Virus record (IMG/VR): IMGVR_UViG_3300020436_000074
Coordinates: 1 to 26,687 of that record
Origin: a virus
Strand: one strand, 5' to 3'
DNA: 26,687 bases
A model generated the notes under the pieces. That model saw nothing but the letters and a program-made list of their open reading frames with translations, did no database searches and had not been told where the DNA came from. Below, piece after piece: positions 1 to 7,853 of the stretch. The stretch's first letter is position 1. Each line of letters opens with the position of its first letter. The translations under genes were made by a program, and so were the position numbers.

Positions 1-545
1 CTAACACTATGTATAGCGGGGTGACTAACATCAAATTCAAAATTTCTACATTGACCATACCACGCACCATCAATATGAACTGGTATTTGATGTTCTTCAC
101 AATGATCTAACAATAAAGAAAAATCTTTATGATAATTTGTGGTTATACAACTTGGATAACTTACAATAAAAACATCACCAAATTTCAATTCTTCAAAACT
201 TTTAATTTGTTTCACTTTAAAATCTGTCAATCTTCTATGATATTTGTATTCACCTTTATATGTTGCGATTCGTCCTTTATGTAAATGATGCAATTCATCT
301 AACTGATGAGTTGTTCCCAATATTGCATCTTTTCTTTTGAAGTTGTTAAGTCCATGATATTTAACACGTTTATGTGATTTTATCCAATAATCAATGTATT
401 CTAAAAATTCTTTTGTATATCCATGTGGGTCATCAGGATAAGTTTTCATGTCCATATTACTTCTAAATTTTTTAAATTCACACACCATCATCGGACGCTG
501 ACGTTTTGTTCCCAGCATTTCAAATGTTATATCTTCATATTTCAT
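1..545 (-). CDS. PLP-dependent aminotransferase-like protein, 3' end cut by window edge
   Basis: An open frame starts at ATG 543-545 on the minus strand and runs off the left edge after 181 codons without a stop, so only the N-terminal part is seen. The stretch IVSYPS, followed about 20 residues later by IPVHIDGAWYG and SHPAIHSV, resembles the middle of fold-type I PLP enzymes (aminotransferases and relatives), where the Asp of the IDxAW/Y motif pairs with the PLP ring nitrogen. The GTTHQLDELHHL segment fits the usual cofactor-phosphate loop region. The Schiff-base lysine would lie beyond the edge. The gene begins 18 bp after the methyltransferase stop and ends the radical SAM operon. It may aminate a keto intermediate made by those enzymes. 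The fold is fairly sure, the reaction is not; a decarboxylase or lyase of the same fold is possible. Confidence 0.7.
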   Translation of the reverse strand, partial: MKYEDITFEMLGTKRQRPMMVCEFKKFRSNMDMKTYPDDPHGYTKEFLEYIDYWIKSHKRVKYHGLNNFKRKDAILGTTHQLDELHHLHKGRIATYKGEYKYHRRLTDFKVKQIKSFEELKFGDVFIVSYPSCITTNYHKDFSLLLDHCEEHQIPVHIDGAWYGQCRNFEFDVSHPAIHSV

Positions 546-563
546 AATTGTTCTATAATAATT

Positions 564-1184
564 TTATTTCTTCCATAATTGTATTTTTTTACCTGCTTCA
601 GATGAAACAAATTTCATACTTGATGAGTTTAAAATATCCTTCATCAACTCAGAATGATTGAAATAATGGTTGCCGATTTTTAGAGTTTTTGTTATATTCA
701 TATTTCTTACAACAAGAAATCCATCATCTTTTAAAAAGTTATATGATTTATTAATAACTGCATGCCAATCAACAATAGAACTAATTAAACTCAAGACAAT
801 TATATCAAATTTTTCATTTGTATCAAATTCCTCAAAATACGTTTTATGTCCTTCAGCAAATGGACAATAATGTATAAAATCTTCCTCTTTAACAATTCTA
901 TCTAATAAGTTTCCTGGTTTGAAATAATCCGCATTCCAATCCTTCACAAAATGTACTCCTTGATCTTCCCACGGATCTACTCCAACATATTTCCAATGCG
1001 GAAATTTTTCATATAAACATGAAAATAATTTTCCTGTAAATGCACCAACATCTAATATTTTTTTTTCAAACCCCTTGGCCCATTGTGGTGTATGTGATTT
1101 TATAGATATGTTTTCCATAAGATCATGAATTATAGAAATTTCATCATCTTTAATCCATCCAGGCACAGTTAATTTATTATCCAT
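564..1184 (-). CDS. Class I SAM-dependent methyltransferase
   Basis: The protein has the SAM-binding motif I KILDVGAFTG near residues 42-51, followed by the acidic loop YVGVDPWED about 20 residues later and a FDIIVLSLI strand near the middle, the usual order of a Rossmann-fold methyltransferase. The C-terminal DDGFLVVRNMN segment matches the strand-6 region of this fold. I chose the start at 1184 because AAGGA lies just upstream of this ATG. A longer frame opens at 1217 but would overlap the radical SAM gene, which stops at 1192. The result is 206 residues, a normal size for a single-domain enzyme. It is the fifth gene of the minus-strand operon, seven bases behind the last radical SAM gene. 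The substrate is unknown; a small molecule, sugar or peptide are all possible. Confidence 0.82.
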   Translation of the reverse strand: MDNKLTVPGWIKDDEISIIHDLMENISIKSHTPQWAKGFEKKILDVGAFTGKLFSCLYEKFPHWKYVGVDPWEDQGVHFVKDWNADYFKPGNLLDRIVKEEDFIHYCPFAEGHKTYFEEFDTNEKFDIIVLSLISSIVDWHAVINKSYNFLKDDGFLVVRNMNITKTLKIGNHYFNHSELMKDILNSSSMKFVSSEAGKKIQLWKK

Positions 1185-1191
1185 ATTTTCC

Positions 1192-2085
1192 TTAATTCCA
1201 TTTTTCCACAATAGCATCTAATTTACATGGACAAGCATCATAATCACAAACAATTGGTTCATCAGGTAAAGTATATGTATCAAACAAATTACCCAAACTA
1301 CCGCCAACTCTTTTTGTACATCTTAAAATATTTCCATTTGACTCAACAAATAATCTCCTAATTCCTGCAGTGCAAGTATATCCTTTGAATTTATGTAAAT
1401 TTTGATCCAATACTTTCATAAAAGAAATTGGTTCTCCATCATAATGTAACATACGAGGAAATGTCCAATCAATACCAAAAGGTTTCATTTTATTATATTT
1501 GTTATTTTTTATCCATTCCCTTTGTTCATCAGTATATTTAAAATAAGTTGTTCCACCTATTTTTGTTCTTGTAAATTTTGGAGTAATTTCAACATTCAAA
1601 TCTTTCAATCTATAAAATAGTTTTTTTGCTCTTTCAAAATTTTCTGGTATGATCATGAGAGGAATACTAACACTTGCTTTATGTTGCATAATTTCCGCTA
1701 CCTTATAGAAATGATCATCGTCTGCACTTTCATAATGCCAACTTAAAAATGCAAAAGCTCTATGAGTTCTAAATTTTTTCCAATAATTTAAAGTTCTACT
1801 AGCGTTAGTACTAAATTCAACAAATACATTATCTTCACTTATAGTATCAACAAAATCTTGAAACTTAGGCCAAAGGGTTGGTTCACCACCAAGAACTTCA
1901 ACATACAAATACTTATTATTTTTTTTAATTCTTTCAATCAATTCAAAATAAGGTTTCCAATCATCTCTCCATCTATCAGATCCATCTCTATGATAATCAT
2001 CACAATAACTACATCTATAATTACAAACATTATGTACAAATAAAGTAACTATACAACAATCTAAATTTTCACTTGTTATGTGCAT
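1192..2085 (-). CDS. Radical SAM protein with C-terminal auxiliary Cys cluster (SPASM/twitch-like)
   Basis: The N-terminal CNYRCSYC is the CxxxCxxC motif that holds the SAM-cleaving [4Fe-4S] cluster, and LGGEPTL further on is the GGE motif that contacts the methionine part of SAM. The C-terminal third contains YTCTAG, ILRCTKR, a GNLF segment and CDYDACPC, which looks like a SPASM or twitch domain binding one or two extra Fe-S clusters. The start at 2085 gives 297 residues and overlaps the upstream gene by 17 bp. A frame opening at 2112 adds nine residues (MFLNLKVYL) and is less likely, since the conserved strand LDCCIVTLF needs no such extension. SPASM/twitch enzymes include peptide-maturing enzymes and small-molecule dehydrogenases. 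Which applies here is not visible. Confidence 0.85.
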   Translation of the reverse strand: MHITSENLDCCIVTLFVHNVCNYRCSYCDDYHRDGSDRWRDDWKPYFELIERIKKNNKYLYVEVLGGEPTLWPKFQDFVDTISEDNVFVEFSTNASRTLNYWKKFRTHRAFAFLSWHYESADDDHFYKVAEIMQHKASVSIPLMIIPENFERAKKLFYRLKDLNVEITPKFTRTKIGGTTYFKYTDEQREWIKNNKYNKMKPFGIDWTFPRMLHYDGEPISFMKVLDQNLHKFKGYTCTAGIRRLFVESNGNILRCTKRVGGSLGNLFDTYTLPDEPIVCDYDACPCKLDAIVEKWN

Positions 2086-3430
2086 TAAATAAACTTTCAA
2101 ATTGAGGAACAACTTCTAAAACATTTTGATTTCTTATTTTATCTAAATTTATTGTTAGATGTACAAATTCTTGAAGCCACGTTCTACCAGTATAACATTG
2201 GCCATCTGTGTAACTTTCACTTAACATAAATTTTTGAACATTATTTAAATATTTTGTAAAAGTTTTTTTAACATAATCATTATGATCAGATTTATCTATC
2301 CATTTTTTGTACTTTGTGTAATGATCAACAACCTTTTCTTTTATATCTTGAGGTAATACTTTTATATTATAGTATTTTGGACTATGACACATATGAAAAC
2401 TAACAATAGGTCTTACTCCACTCAATGGATTAAATTTTGTAAGTTCACTTTCTTCTAATCTCCATTTCATAAATTCAGGAAAATGAAAAACATTGAATGG
2501 TGTAATGGTGAAAGCAAACCAACATTTAAAATTTATATCATTATTGTTTTGTATTTTGTTTAAATTTTTCCAAACACGTTCCCAATTAGTTCCATACCTT
2601 TGATATTCAAAAACATTTTTACAACCATCAATACTTGCTCCTATCCTTATTTGTTTAAAATGTTTCCATAGTTCTAATATGCGAGTTGATACTGTAGTCA
2701 AATTTGAATTATATTCAATTTCAATATTTTTAGCAGAACCATTATCAATTAATAACTGCAAACTATCAATATGTTCTTCTATAATTAATGGTTCTCCACC
2801 AACAATGTAAAGTTTTTTTGCATCTTTAGTATATTCTTTAAAGTTTTTCCAAAAAACATTATCATCTTTAAACCAATCATATTGATTAGTTGTCCATTTT
2901 CCTTTTACATCTTTTATCAACTTTATTTGTTCATGTGTATCTTTGTATTCTGTTTTATTATAAATTTTTACATAGTCATCATACCATTGATCACTATCTG
3001 TTGGTCCACACATTCTACATTTTAAATTACAAAAATTACCATAGCGTATATCAAAATAATCTAAAGGATGATCATCAACATTTATTGTTCCATCTTCATC
3101 TGTTGTTTGCCACGCCTTTTCATAAGTAAGATCCCAATCCTCAGATTCCATAATTCTTCTACTTCTAATACCATTTTTTTCTTCTTGCCTACATCTTTCA
3201 CATTCACTATGCCATTCACCTTTAAGCATTGTTGATCTTATTTCTTTACTTAAATCACTATTTCTGGCGTCTTTTAAATTATCAATTTTTGCATTATAAG
3301 GGGTATCATCTTCTTTACGAATGATACCTCTATTTTTTGTATAACTATTGGCGTTACAACAAATTCTAAGATCACCATTATTTCTTATGTTAATGCTATT
3401 CCAAGGTAAGGGACAAAATGTTTTACTCAT
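2069..3430 (-). CDS. Twitch-type radical SAM protein with N-terminal Cys-rich segment
   Basis: The radical SAM motif is C134-C138-C141 in NFCNLKCRMCGP, with a GGE motif in YIVGGEPLI. Ahead of it sit further cysteines, C6 in FCPLPW, C24-C25 in RICC and C77-C80 in CERC, which probably bind an auxiliary Fe-S cluster. This places the auxiliary cysteines before the barrel, not after it as in standard SPASM proteins. The 453-residue protein is a paralogue of the gene at 3423-4826: both open with SKTFCxLPW and share the Cys pattern, the GGE site and the following YNSN segment. The start ATG lies inside ATGAGTAA, so it overlaps the preceding stop by 8 bp and is probably translated by coupling. Proteins of this architecture are known from marine phages and lack an assigned substrate, as far as I know. 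Confidence 0.87.
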   Translation of the reverse strand: MSKTFCPLPWNSINIRNNGDLRICCNANSYTKNRGIIRKEDDTPYNAKIDNLKDARNSDLSKEIRSTMLKGEWHSECERCRQEEKNGIRSRRIMESEDWDLTYEKAWQTTDEDGTINVDDHPLDYFDIRYGNFCNLKCRMCGPTDSDQWYDDYVKIYNKTEYKDTHEQIKLIKDVKGKWTTNQYDWFKDDNVFWKNFKEYTKDAKKLYIVGGEPLIIEEHIDSLQLLIDNGSAKNIEIEYNSNLTTVSTRILELWKHFKQIRIGASIDGCKNVFEYQRYGTNWERVWKNLNKIQNNNDINFKCWFAFTITPFNVFHFPEFMKWRLEESELTKFNPLSGVRPIVSFHMCHSPKYYNIKVLPQDIKEKVVDHYTKYKKWIDKSDHNDYVKKTFTKYLNNVQKFMLSESYTDGQCYTGRTWLQEFVHLTINLDKIRNQNVLEVVPQFESLFNAHNK

Positions 3431-4826
3431 TTAATAAATCTTTCATTTCAGGAAAAGTATTTGCAAAATTAGTCTTACGAACCTTATCCATTATTGTAAT
3501 ATATTCTTTAAATTCAATCATTCTATTTGACCAATCTTCTGATTTCATAAACGATATCAAACCTTTAAGTCTTTTTATTCCATAATTAGCATTTTTCCAT
3601 TCTTCCAAAGTAATTTCATTTTTATGCCAAGAAGGAATACCCTTCTCCCAATTTTTTTCCCACCATGAATAAAAATCAACATATTTTAAATGACAATCAT
3701 CTTTAAACCATTTTGGTAAAATTTTAACATTTAATTGTGGCGGATGATAAACAAAATGATAATTTACTCCCCCTGCCCCAAAAGGCCACATATTTATTTT
3801 TTTAAATCCTTCATTCAATTTCCATTCTATAAAGTCTGGTATATAATATATGTTTAATGCTTGAACTGCACACGCAAGAGTAACCTCAACATTATCATCT
3901 GTATTATCAAGTAGATGCATTTGTTTTACTTGATGATCCCATTTACTAGGATATCTTATATAATCATTCATAACACCAATAGAATCAATACTATAATGAA
4001 ATCTAATCCTTCTAAATTTTTTCCACAATTCAAACAATCTATCAGGCATTTCAACACCATTACTATTGTATCTCAATTCAATCTGTTCAGAATATCCCAT
4101 TTCAATTACTTTTTCAAGTAAAGTATAATGTTCCTCTATAATTGTACTTTCTCCACCAGCAAAGTATAATTGATAAATGTTAGGTATCTGACTATATAAA
4201 TCATCCCAAAACTTAGGATTGTTTTTGTACCAATTATATGTTGCTCCGTGTTGATCAACTCCGCCACCGTGCCATTGTGAAGTATATTTAAGTGACTCAC
4301 TTTTTACTTGTGGATAATATTCTTTCCAATCTGGTATCCACGCAGATGAGTCATGTGGACTACACATAATACATTTTAAATTACATTTAGAACCTAAACG
4401 TAAATCAATATATCTAATTTTTGGCGGAATTTCACCATCTTCTTTTGTCTCTCCTATTATGTCATCTAAAGTAAATCTTTCCAACCAATATGCAGTTTCC
4501 CATTGTCTTTTACTTCTATGTCCTGCATCTTCTTCTTTAAAACATTTCATGCAACTAGCAGGTTTTTCTCCCGCTAACATTTGTTTTCTCACATTTTTCA
4601 TGTAAGAGTTATTCCAAGATTCATTTAAACCAACTACATTTAAATTAGCAGGTTTTCCATCTTCAGTTCTCAATTCTCCTAATTTTCCACCATGTTCTTT
4701 ATGATCTGTCTTACCCACAGAAGACGCATTTGCAGTACAGCACACCCTCATCGCACCATCAGGTCTTGTACTAAGGTGCATCCAAGGTAATGCACAAAAT
4801 GTTTTACTTGGTAAATTTATTGCCAT
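3423..4826 (-). CDS. Twitch-type radical SAM protein with N-terminal Cys-rich segment
   Basis: The 467-residue protein carries C148-C152-C155 in SKCNLKCIMCSP as the radical SAM cluster site and AGGES as the SAM-contacting GGE motif. The N-terminal region has C11 in FCALPW, C29-C30 in RVCC and C92-C95 in CMKC, matching the paralogue downstream. The shared spacing shows that the auxiliary cysteines are under selection. It overlaps the upstream radical SAM gene by 10 bp (ATGGCAATAA) and the next gene by 8 bp, so the three are one translational unit. The C-terminal 150 residues are rich in Trp, Tyr and Lys and have no motif I recognise. The pair could act as a heteromer or on successive positions of one substrate; this is inference. 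Confidence 0.87.
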   Translation of the reverse strand: MAINLPSKTFCALPWMHLSTRPDGAMRVCCTANASSVGKTDHKEHGGKLGELRTEDGKPANLNVVGLNESWNNSYMKNVRKQMLAGEKPASCMKCFKEEDAGHRSKRQWETAYWLERFTLDDIIGETKEDGEIPPKIRYIDLRLGSKCNLKCIMCSPHDSSAWIPDWKEYYPQVKSESLKYTSQWHGGGVDQHGATYNWYKNNPKFWDDLYSQIPNIYQLYFAGGESTIIEEHYTLLEKVIEMGYSEQIELRYNSNGVEMPDRLFELWKKFRRIRFHYSIDSIGVMNDYIRYPSKWDHQVKQMHLLDNTDDNVEVTLACAVQALNIYYIPDFIEWKLNEGFKKINMWPFGAGGVNYHFVYHPPQLNVKILPKWFKDDCHLKYVDFYSWWEKNWEKGIPSWHKNEITLEEWKNANYGIKRLKGLISFMKSEDWSNRMIEFKEYITIMDKVRKTNFANTFPEMKDLLNE

Positions 4827-5887
4827 TGTGCTTTGTACGCATCAAATCCTGTACCACATTTGTTAGCACAGACTTTTAATCTACCTTCTTTTACACTAGA
4901 ACATGACCAAGAATTTTCAATCATATTAAAAAAATTTCCTTCAATTATATCTTTCAGTTCATTATATATAGCGTTGATATTATTTGGATCTTTGATCATA
5001 TTCCATATTGGTGCTTCTTTTGGTTTCCAATACCATTTATATTGCTGTCCACCCAGCCAACAACAAGGGAAAACATGACCTTCAGCAGTGACAAATATTT
5101 CTGATTTTTCAATAGATTTACAATTAATATCAGTAACATCATAGTAATGATCCATACTTCCATACTTATTAACAAGATTCTTTTCTTGCTTTAATGCATT
5201 ATTAATATACTCATCTTTTGGTTTTTCTAATTTTTGTGTTTCTTGTCCTTTTCTATTCATTCCTTGATGAGATTCTTTTCCTTCATGTTTAACAGTAGAA
5301 AAAAATCTTCCTGTTTTCTTTGTTCTAAAATCATCAAACCTCATCTTTTTCGCTAACTCTCTTGCTTCTTCTATCTGATGTTGATTGTGGTCAAATATGA
5401 TGAATTCCCAACGTGCTCTACCACCTTTAGAAATAAATGCAGCAGAATTTTTCATACAGTTTTCCCAATTAACACCTTGTCTATATAAATGATTTGTATC
5501 ACCCAAACCGTCAAAAGAAAAAGTAACATGACCTTTTCTTCCCATGATAATTGCTAACTCTTTCCACCATTCAACATCTTGTGCACCACCATTTGTATTC
5601 ATTGAAAGATGCATATTATTATTCTCAATTCTAAAATATTCTAAGCCATAAATACTGTCATGTGAAATACATGGATCACCAAGATTACCACACATATACA
5701 TATGATCCAATTGTTTAATAAATTCTTTTCTAAATATTATGTGATAGTCTAATGTACTTAATTCTGCACCTGTGAGATATGGATTATCTTTACCACCATT
5801 TATGTTACGATCACATTGTAGACATGCTGCTTGACATTTTTGAGTTGGTTCAATATGAACACTTTTAATATTAGAATATTTTAACAT
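4817..5887 (-). CDS. Radical SAM/SPASM-like protein, first gene of the minus-strand operon
   Basis: The radical SAM motif is C18-C22-C25 in QKCQAACLQC. Where most members have GGE, this protein has GNLGDP (residues 67-72), a variant SAM-contact motif. The C-terminal region holds C256, C275-C276 in VFPCCW, C329, C340 and C344, consistent with a SPASM domain with extra Fe-S clusters. The SMNTNGG stretch near residues 95-101 and SFDG near 124-127 fit later strands of the TIM barrel. The 356 residues are typical for the family. The start ATG at 5885-5887 overlaps the start of the divergent glycosyltransferase by two bases, and no clear ribosome binding site is visible. The gene leads a run of six coupled genes. 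Its reaction is unknown. Confidence 0.86.
   Translation of the reverse strand: MLKYSNIKSVHIEPTQKCQAACLQCDRNINGGKDNPYLTGAELSTLDYHIIFRKEFIKQLDHMYMCGNLGDPCISHDSIYGLEYFRIENNNMHLSMNTNGGAQDVEWWKELAIIMGRKGHVTFSFDGLGDTNHLYRQGVNWENCMKNSAAFISKGGRARWEFIIFDHNQHQIEEARELAKKMRFDDFRTKKTGRFFSTVKHEGKESHQGMNRKGQETQKLEKPKDEYINNALKQEKNLVNKYGSMDHYYDVTDINCKSIEKSEIFVTAEGHVFPCCWLGGQQYKWYWKPKEAPIWNMIKDPNNINAIYNELKDIIEGNFFNMIENSWSCSSVKEGRLKVCANKCGTGFDAYKAQWQ
5831..5859 (+). promoter_or_regulatory. Possible sigma70-type promoter for the plus-strand cassette
   Basis: TTGACA at 5831-5836 is a perfect -35 hexamer, and 17 bp later TATGAA at 5854-5859 matches the -10 consensus at four of six positions. Transcription would begin about 20 bp before the ATG at 5886. 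The site lies inside the opposing radical SAM gene, over the codons of its CxxxC motif, so the -35 box may owe its sequence to coding needs. There is no intergenic space, so some promoter for the cassette has to lie in this coding sequence. Confidence 0.3.
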
Positions 5888-6638
5888 GACAAATTTTTTT
5901 TGTTTAAAATGGGGAACAAAATATTCACCAATATATGTAAATAGATTATTTAATTCACTTAAAGTAAATTACAATAATTCTTTCAATTTTCATTGTCTTA
6001 CTGATGATTCAGAAGGTTTGAATAAAGATATTGAAATAAAACCAATTCCTAAAACATTTTCAGAATATCCTAGAACACAAATTTTTACTTCTGAAAAAAT
6101 GTGCTATTTTAATGACTATGCATATTTATCTGGTAAAAAAGCATGGTTTGACTTAGATATACTTATACAAAAAAATATTACAAGTGAAATAGAGAAAGAA
6201 CATACTAAAGTAAAATTTATATGGAATCATTGGAGAGATCCTCGTGCTTCAATTGTAAATTATGGATTTTTAACTTGTAATATTAATTCATCCTTTGTTG
6301 CTTGGCAAGATAGTATTGGATATAATTTATATGAAGATCTTATAAAAGTGAAAGAAAAGGCATTTTTTTCATATCCATCATTTGACAAATATATTTTCTA
6401 CCAATGTCATAGAAAAAATCAAATAGATTTTTGGCATGATAAAATTGCATATAATTATAATATAGGTGGAATTTTTCCTAAAGACAATCAGCCAAAGAAA
6501 TATAGAAAAGATTATAATTTATGTTTGTTCAATACCTCACATAAAGCATGGGCAAAAAGAGAAGAAACACAAATAGAGCTACATGAAACTAATGATTGGG
6601 CTAAAACATTATGGGAAAAATATGACAACATCTTATGA
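5886..6638 (+). CDS. Glycosyltransferase-like protein (GT-A type, DxD motif)
   Basis: The N-terminus NFFCLKWGTKYSPIYVNRLF and the later AWFDLDILI (DLD at 89-91) have the pattern of nucleotide-sugar-dependent transferases of the GT-A fold, where the DxD motif holds the metal and the sugar nucleotide. This resembles GT8-like enzymes, with a first strand, a helix of NRLFNSL type, then a HCLTDD strand. The 250-residue length suits a single catalytic domain; no signal peptide or membrane segment is seen, so it should be cytoplasmic. It is a distant paralogue of the protein at 7846-8514: both have FDLDILI and a C-terminal CLFN. It is the first gene of the plus-strand cassette and shares bases of its start codon with the divergent radical SAM gene. 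Donor and acceptor are unknown. Confidence 0.72.
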   Translation: MTNFFCLKWGTKYSPIYVNRLFNSLKVNYNNSFNFHCLTDDSEGLNKDIEIKPIPKTFSEYPRTQIFTSEKMCYFNDYAYLSGKKAWFDLDILIQKNITSEIEKEHTKVKFIWNHWRDPRASIVNYGFLTCNINSSFVAWQDSIGYNLYEDLIKVKEKAFFSYPSFDKYIFYQCHRKNQIDFWHDKIAYNYNIGGIFPKDNQPKKYRKDYNLCLFNTSHKAWAKREETQIELHETNDWAKTLWEKYDNIL

Positions 6639-7158
6639 AACGTTAATGAAAAATCAAAAAGATGATTATAGATATCTTATTGATTATTCTAATAATGATG
6701 ATGTAAAAAAAATATCATGGAGAATTTATGATGAAATAATGATTCATTTTGATGAAGAAATTGTTCATTTTTTATGTAGTTGGTATTGTCATTTAGAAGT
6801 TGATGATTTTGAACCATTTGGTTATGAATGTTATTATTATGATATAGATCCTCTTGTTTGTCAAGCAAATAAAAAAATAACAAAAAATGTAATCAATAAA
6901 GATATTATATTTGATGATATAAAAATTAATGAGAGTATTATTGTAAACAAATATTGTGAGGTATGTTATCCTGTTGGTAAAATCTTCAAAGGAAAATTTG
7001 CTTTGATTGGATCTGATAATCCACATTTAGCATGTATCAATCCAATAAAAAGTTGTCAACAATTAATAGATCAAAATGAATTGTCTAAAGTTTATTATAA
7101 AACAAAAATTGAAGGCAGACACAATTATTACATGGTATTAGGATGCAATCAAGTATAG
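6622..7158 (+). CDS. Methyltransferase-like protein with degenerate SAM motif
   Basis: The 178-residue protein starts at 6622, where GGGA lies a few bases upstream; longer frames from 6583 would overlap the glycosyltransferase further. It is a paralogue of the next gene: SWYCHLEVDDF (residues 53-63) lines up with GWFGCPLIDLL there, YYYDIDP with FYEIDE, and both end in YMVLG/YMVIG. In the partner, GGWFG looks like the glycine loop of a class I methyltransferase followed by the acidic residue on strand 2. Here the loop reads CSWYC and lacks the glycines, so SAM binding is doubtful. It may be a non-catalytic partner of the neighbour, or the shared fold may serve another purpose. It overlaps the previous gene by 17 bp and the next by 16 bp. 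Confidence 0.6.
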   Translation: MTTSYETLMKNQKDDYRYLIDYSNNDDVKKISWRIYDEIMIHFDEEIVHFLCSWYCHLEVDDFEPFGYECYYYDIDPLVCQANKKITKNVINKDIIFDDIKINESIIVNKYCEVCYPVGKIFKGKFALIGSDNPHLACINPIKSCQQLIDQNELSKVYYKTKIEGRHNYYMVLGCNQV

Positions 7159-7853
7159 AAAAATTAAAAAAACTTGAAAATAAGATTTCAAAAAGAACAA
7201 AAAAAATTAAAGAAAAATTAGCAAGTGTAAGAAAACAAAATAGTAATGATATAAGAAAAATAAATCATTTGCCATATCATAAGGTACATAATTGGATTCT
7301 TAATAATCAAATAAAAAGTATCGACAGTTATCATGATTCATTATCATATGGTCAATTATCATCAAAAATGTGGTTGATAGATCAATTGCCAGAAGGGAAA
7401 GAATTATACATTGAAATAATTGGTGGTTGGTTTGGATGTCCTCTCATAGATCTTTTAAATTCAAAATTAAATATTAAAAAAATTGATTTTTATGAAATAG
7501 ATGAATCTTGTAAAAAAGTTTTAGCACAATATCTTAATCATTTTAAATTCAATTTTAAGGTATCTGTGTTTGGAGATTTTTTTGAGAGAAAAGAATTAAG
7601 ACGTAGAGATTTAATAATAAATACCTCATCAGAACATATGCAAGACATTACAAAAATGAAACAATATTTTAAAGGAAATCCTGCTATAGCTATTCAATCA
7701 AATGATTATTTTGAATTAGAAGAACATACTAATTGCGTAAATGATATTGAGGAATTAATTTTAAAAAATGAAATAAAAAAAGTATGGTATAAGGGAAAAA
7801 AAGAATTTGAAAAATATAATAGATACATGGTGATAGGACAATGGTATGACTAA
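7143..7853 (+). CDS. Methyltransferase-like (Rossmann-type) protein with basic N-terminal helix
   Basis: The first 35 residues are a strongly charged helix or coiled coil rich in Lys. The following domain has IEIIGGWFGCP (motif-I-like, GGWFG at 94-98), FYEIDE (116-121) as an acidic loop, and DLIINTSSEHM (156-166) in the place of the fourth strand. This order is that of class I SAM methyltransferases, but the glycine loop is not the canonical GxGxG. It is a paralogue of the gene before it, so the pair looks like an old tandem duplication. The stop overlaps the start of the next gene (ATGACTAA). A SAM-binding enzyme is the best guess; a related nucleotide-binding fold with another job remains possible. 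Confidence 0.62.
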   Translation: MQSSIEKLKKLENKISKRTKKIKEKLASVRKQNSNDIRKINHLPYHKVHNWILNNQIKSIDSYHDSLSYGQLSSKMWLIDQLPEGKELYIEIIGGWFGCPLIDLLNSKLNIKKIDFYEIDESCKKVLAQYLNHFKFNFKVSVFGDFFERKELRRRDLIINTSSEHMQDITKMKQYFKGNPAIAIQSNDYFELEEHTNCVNDIEELILKNEIKKVWYKGKKEFEKYNRYMVIGQWYD

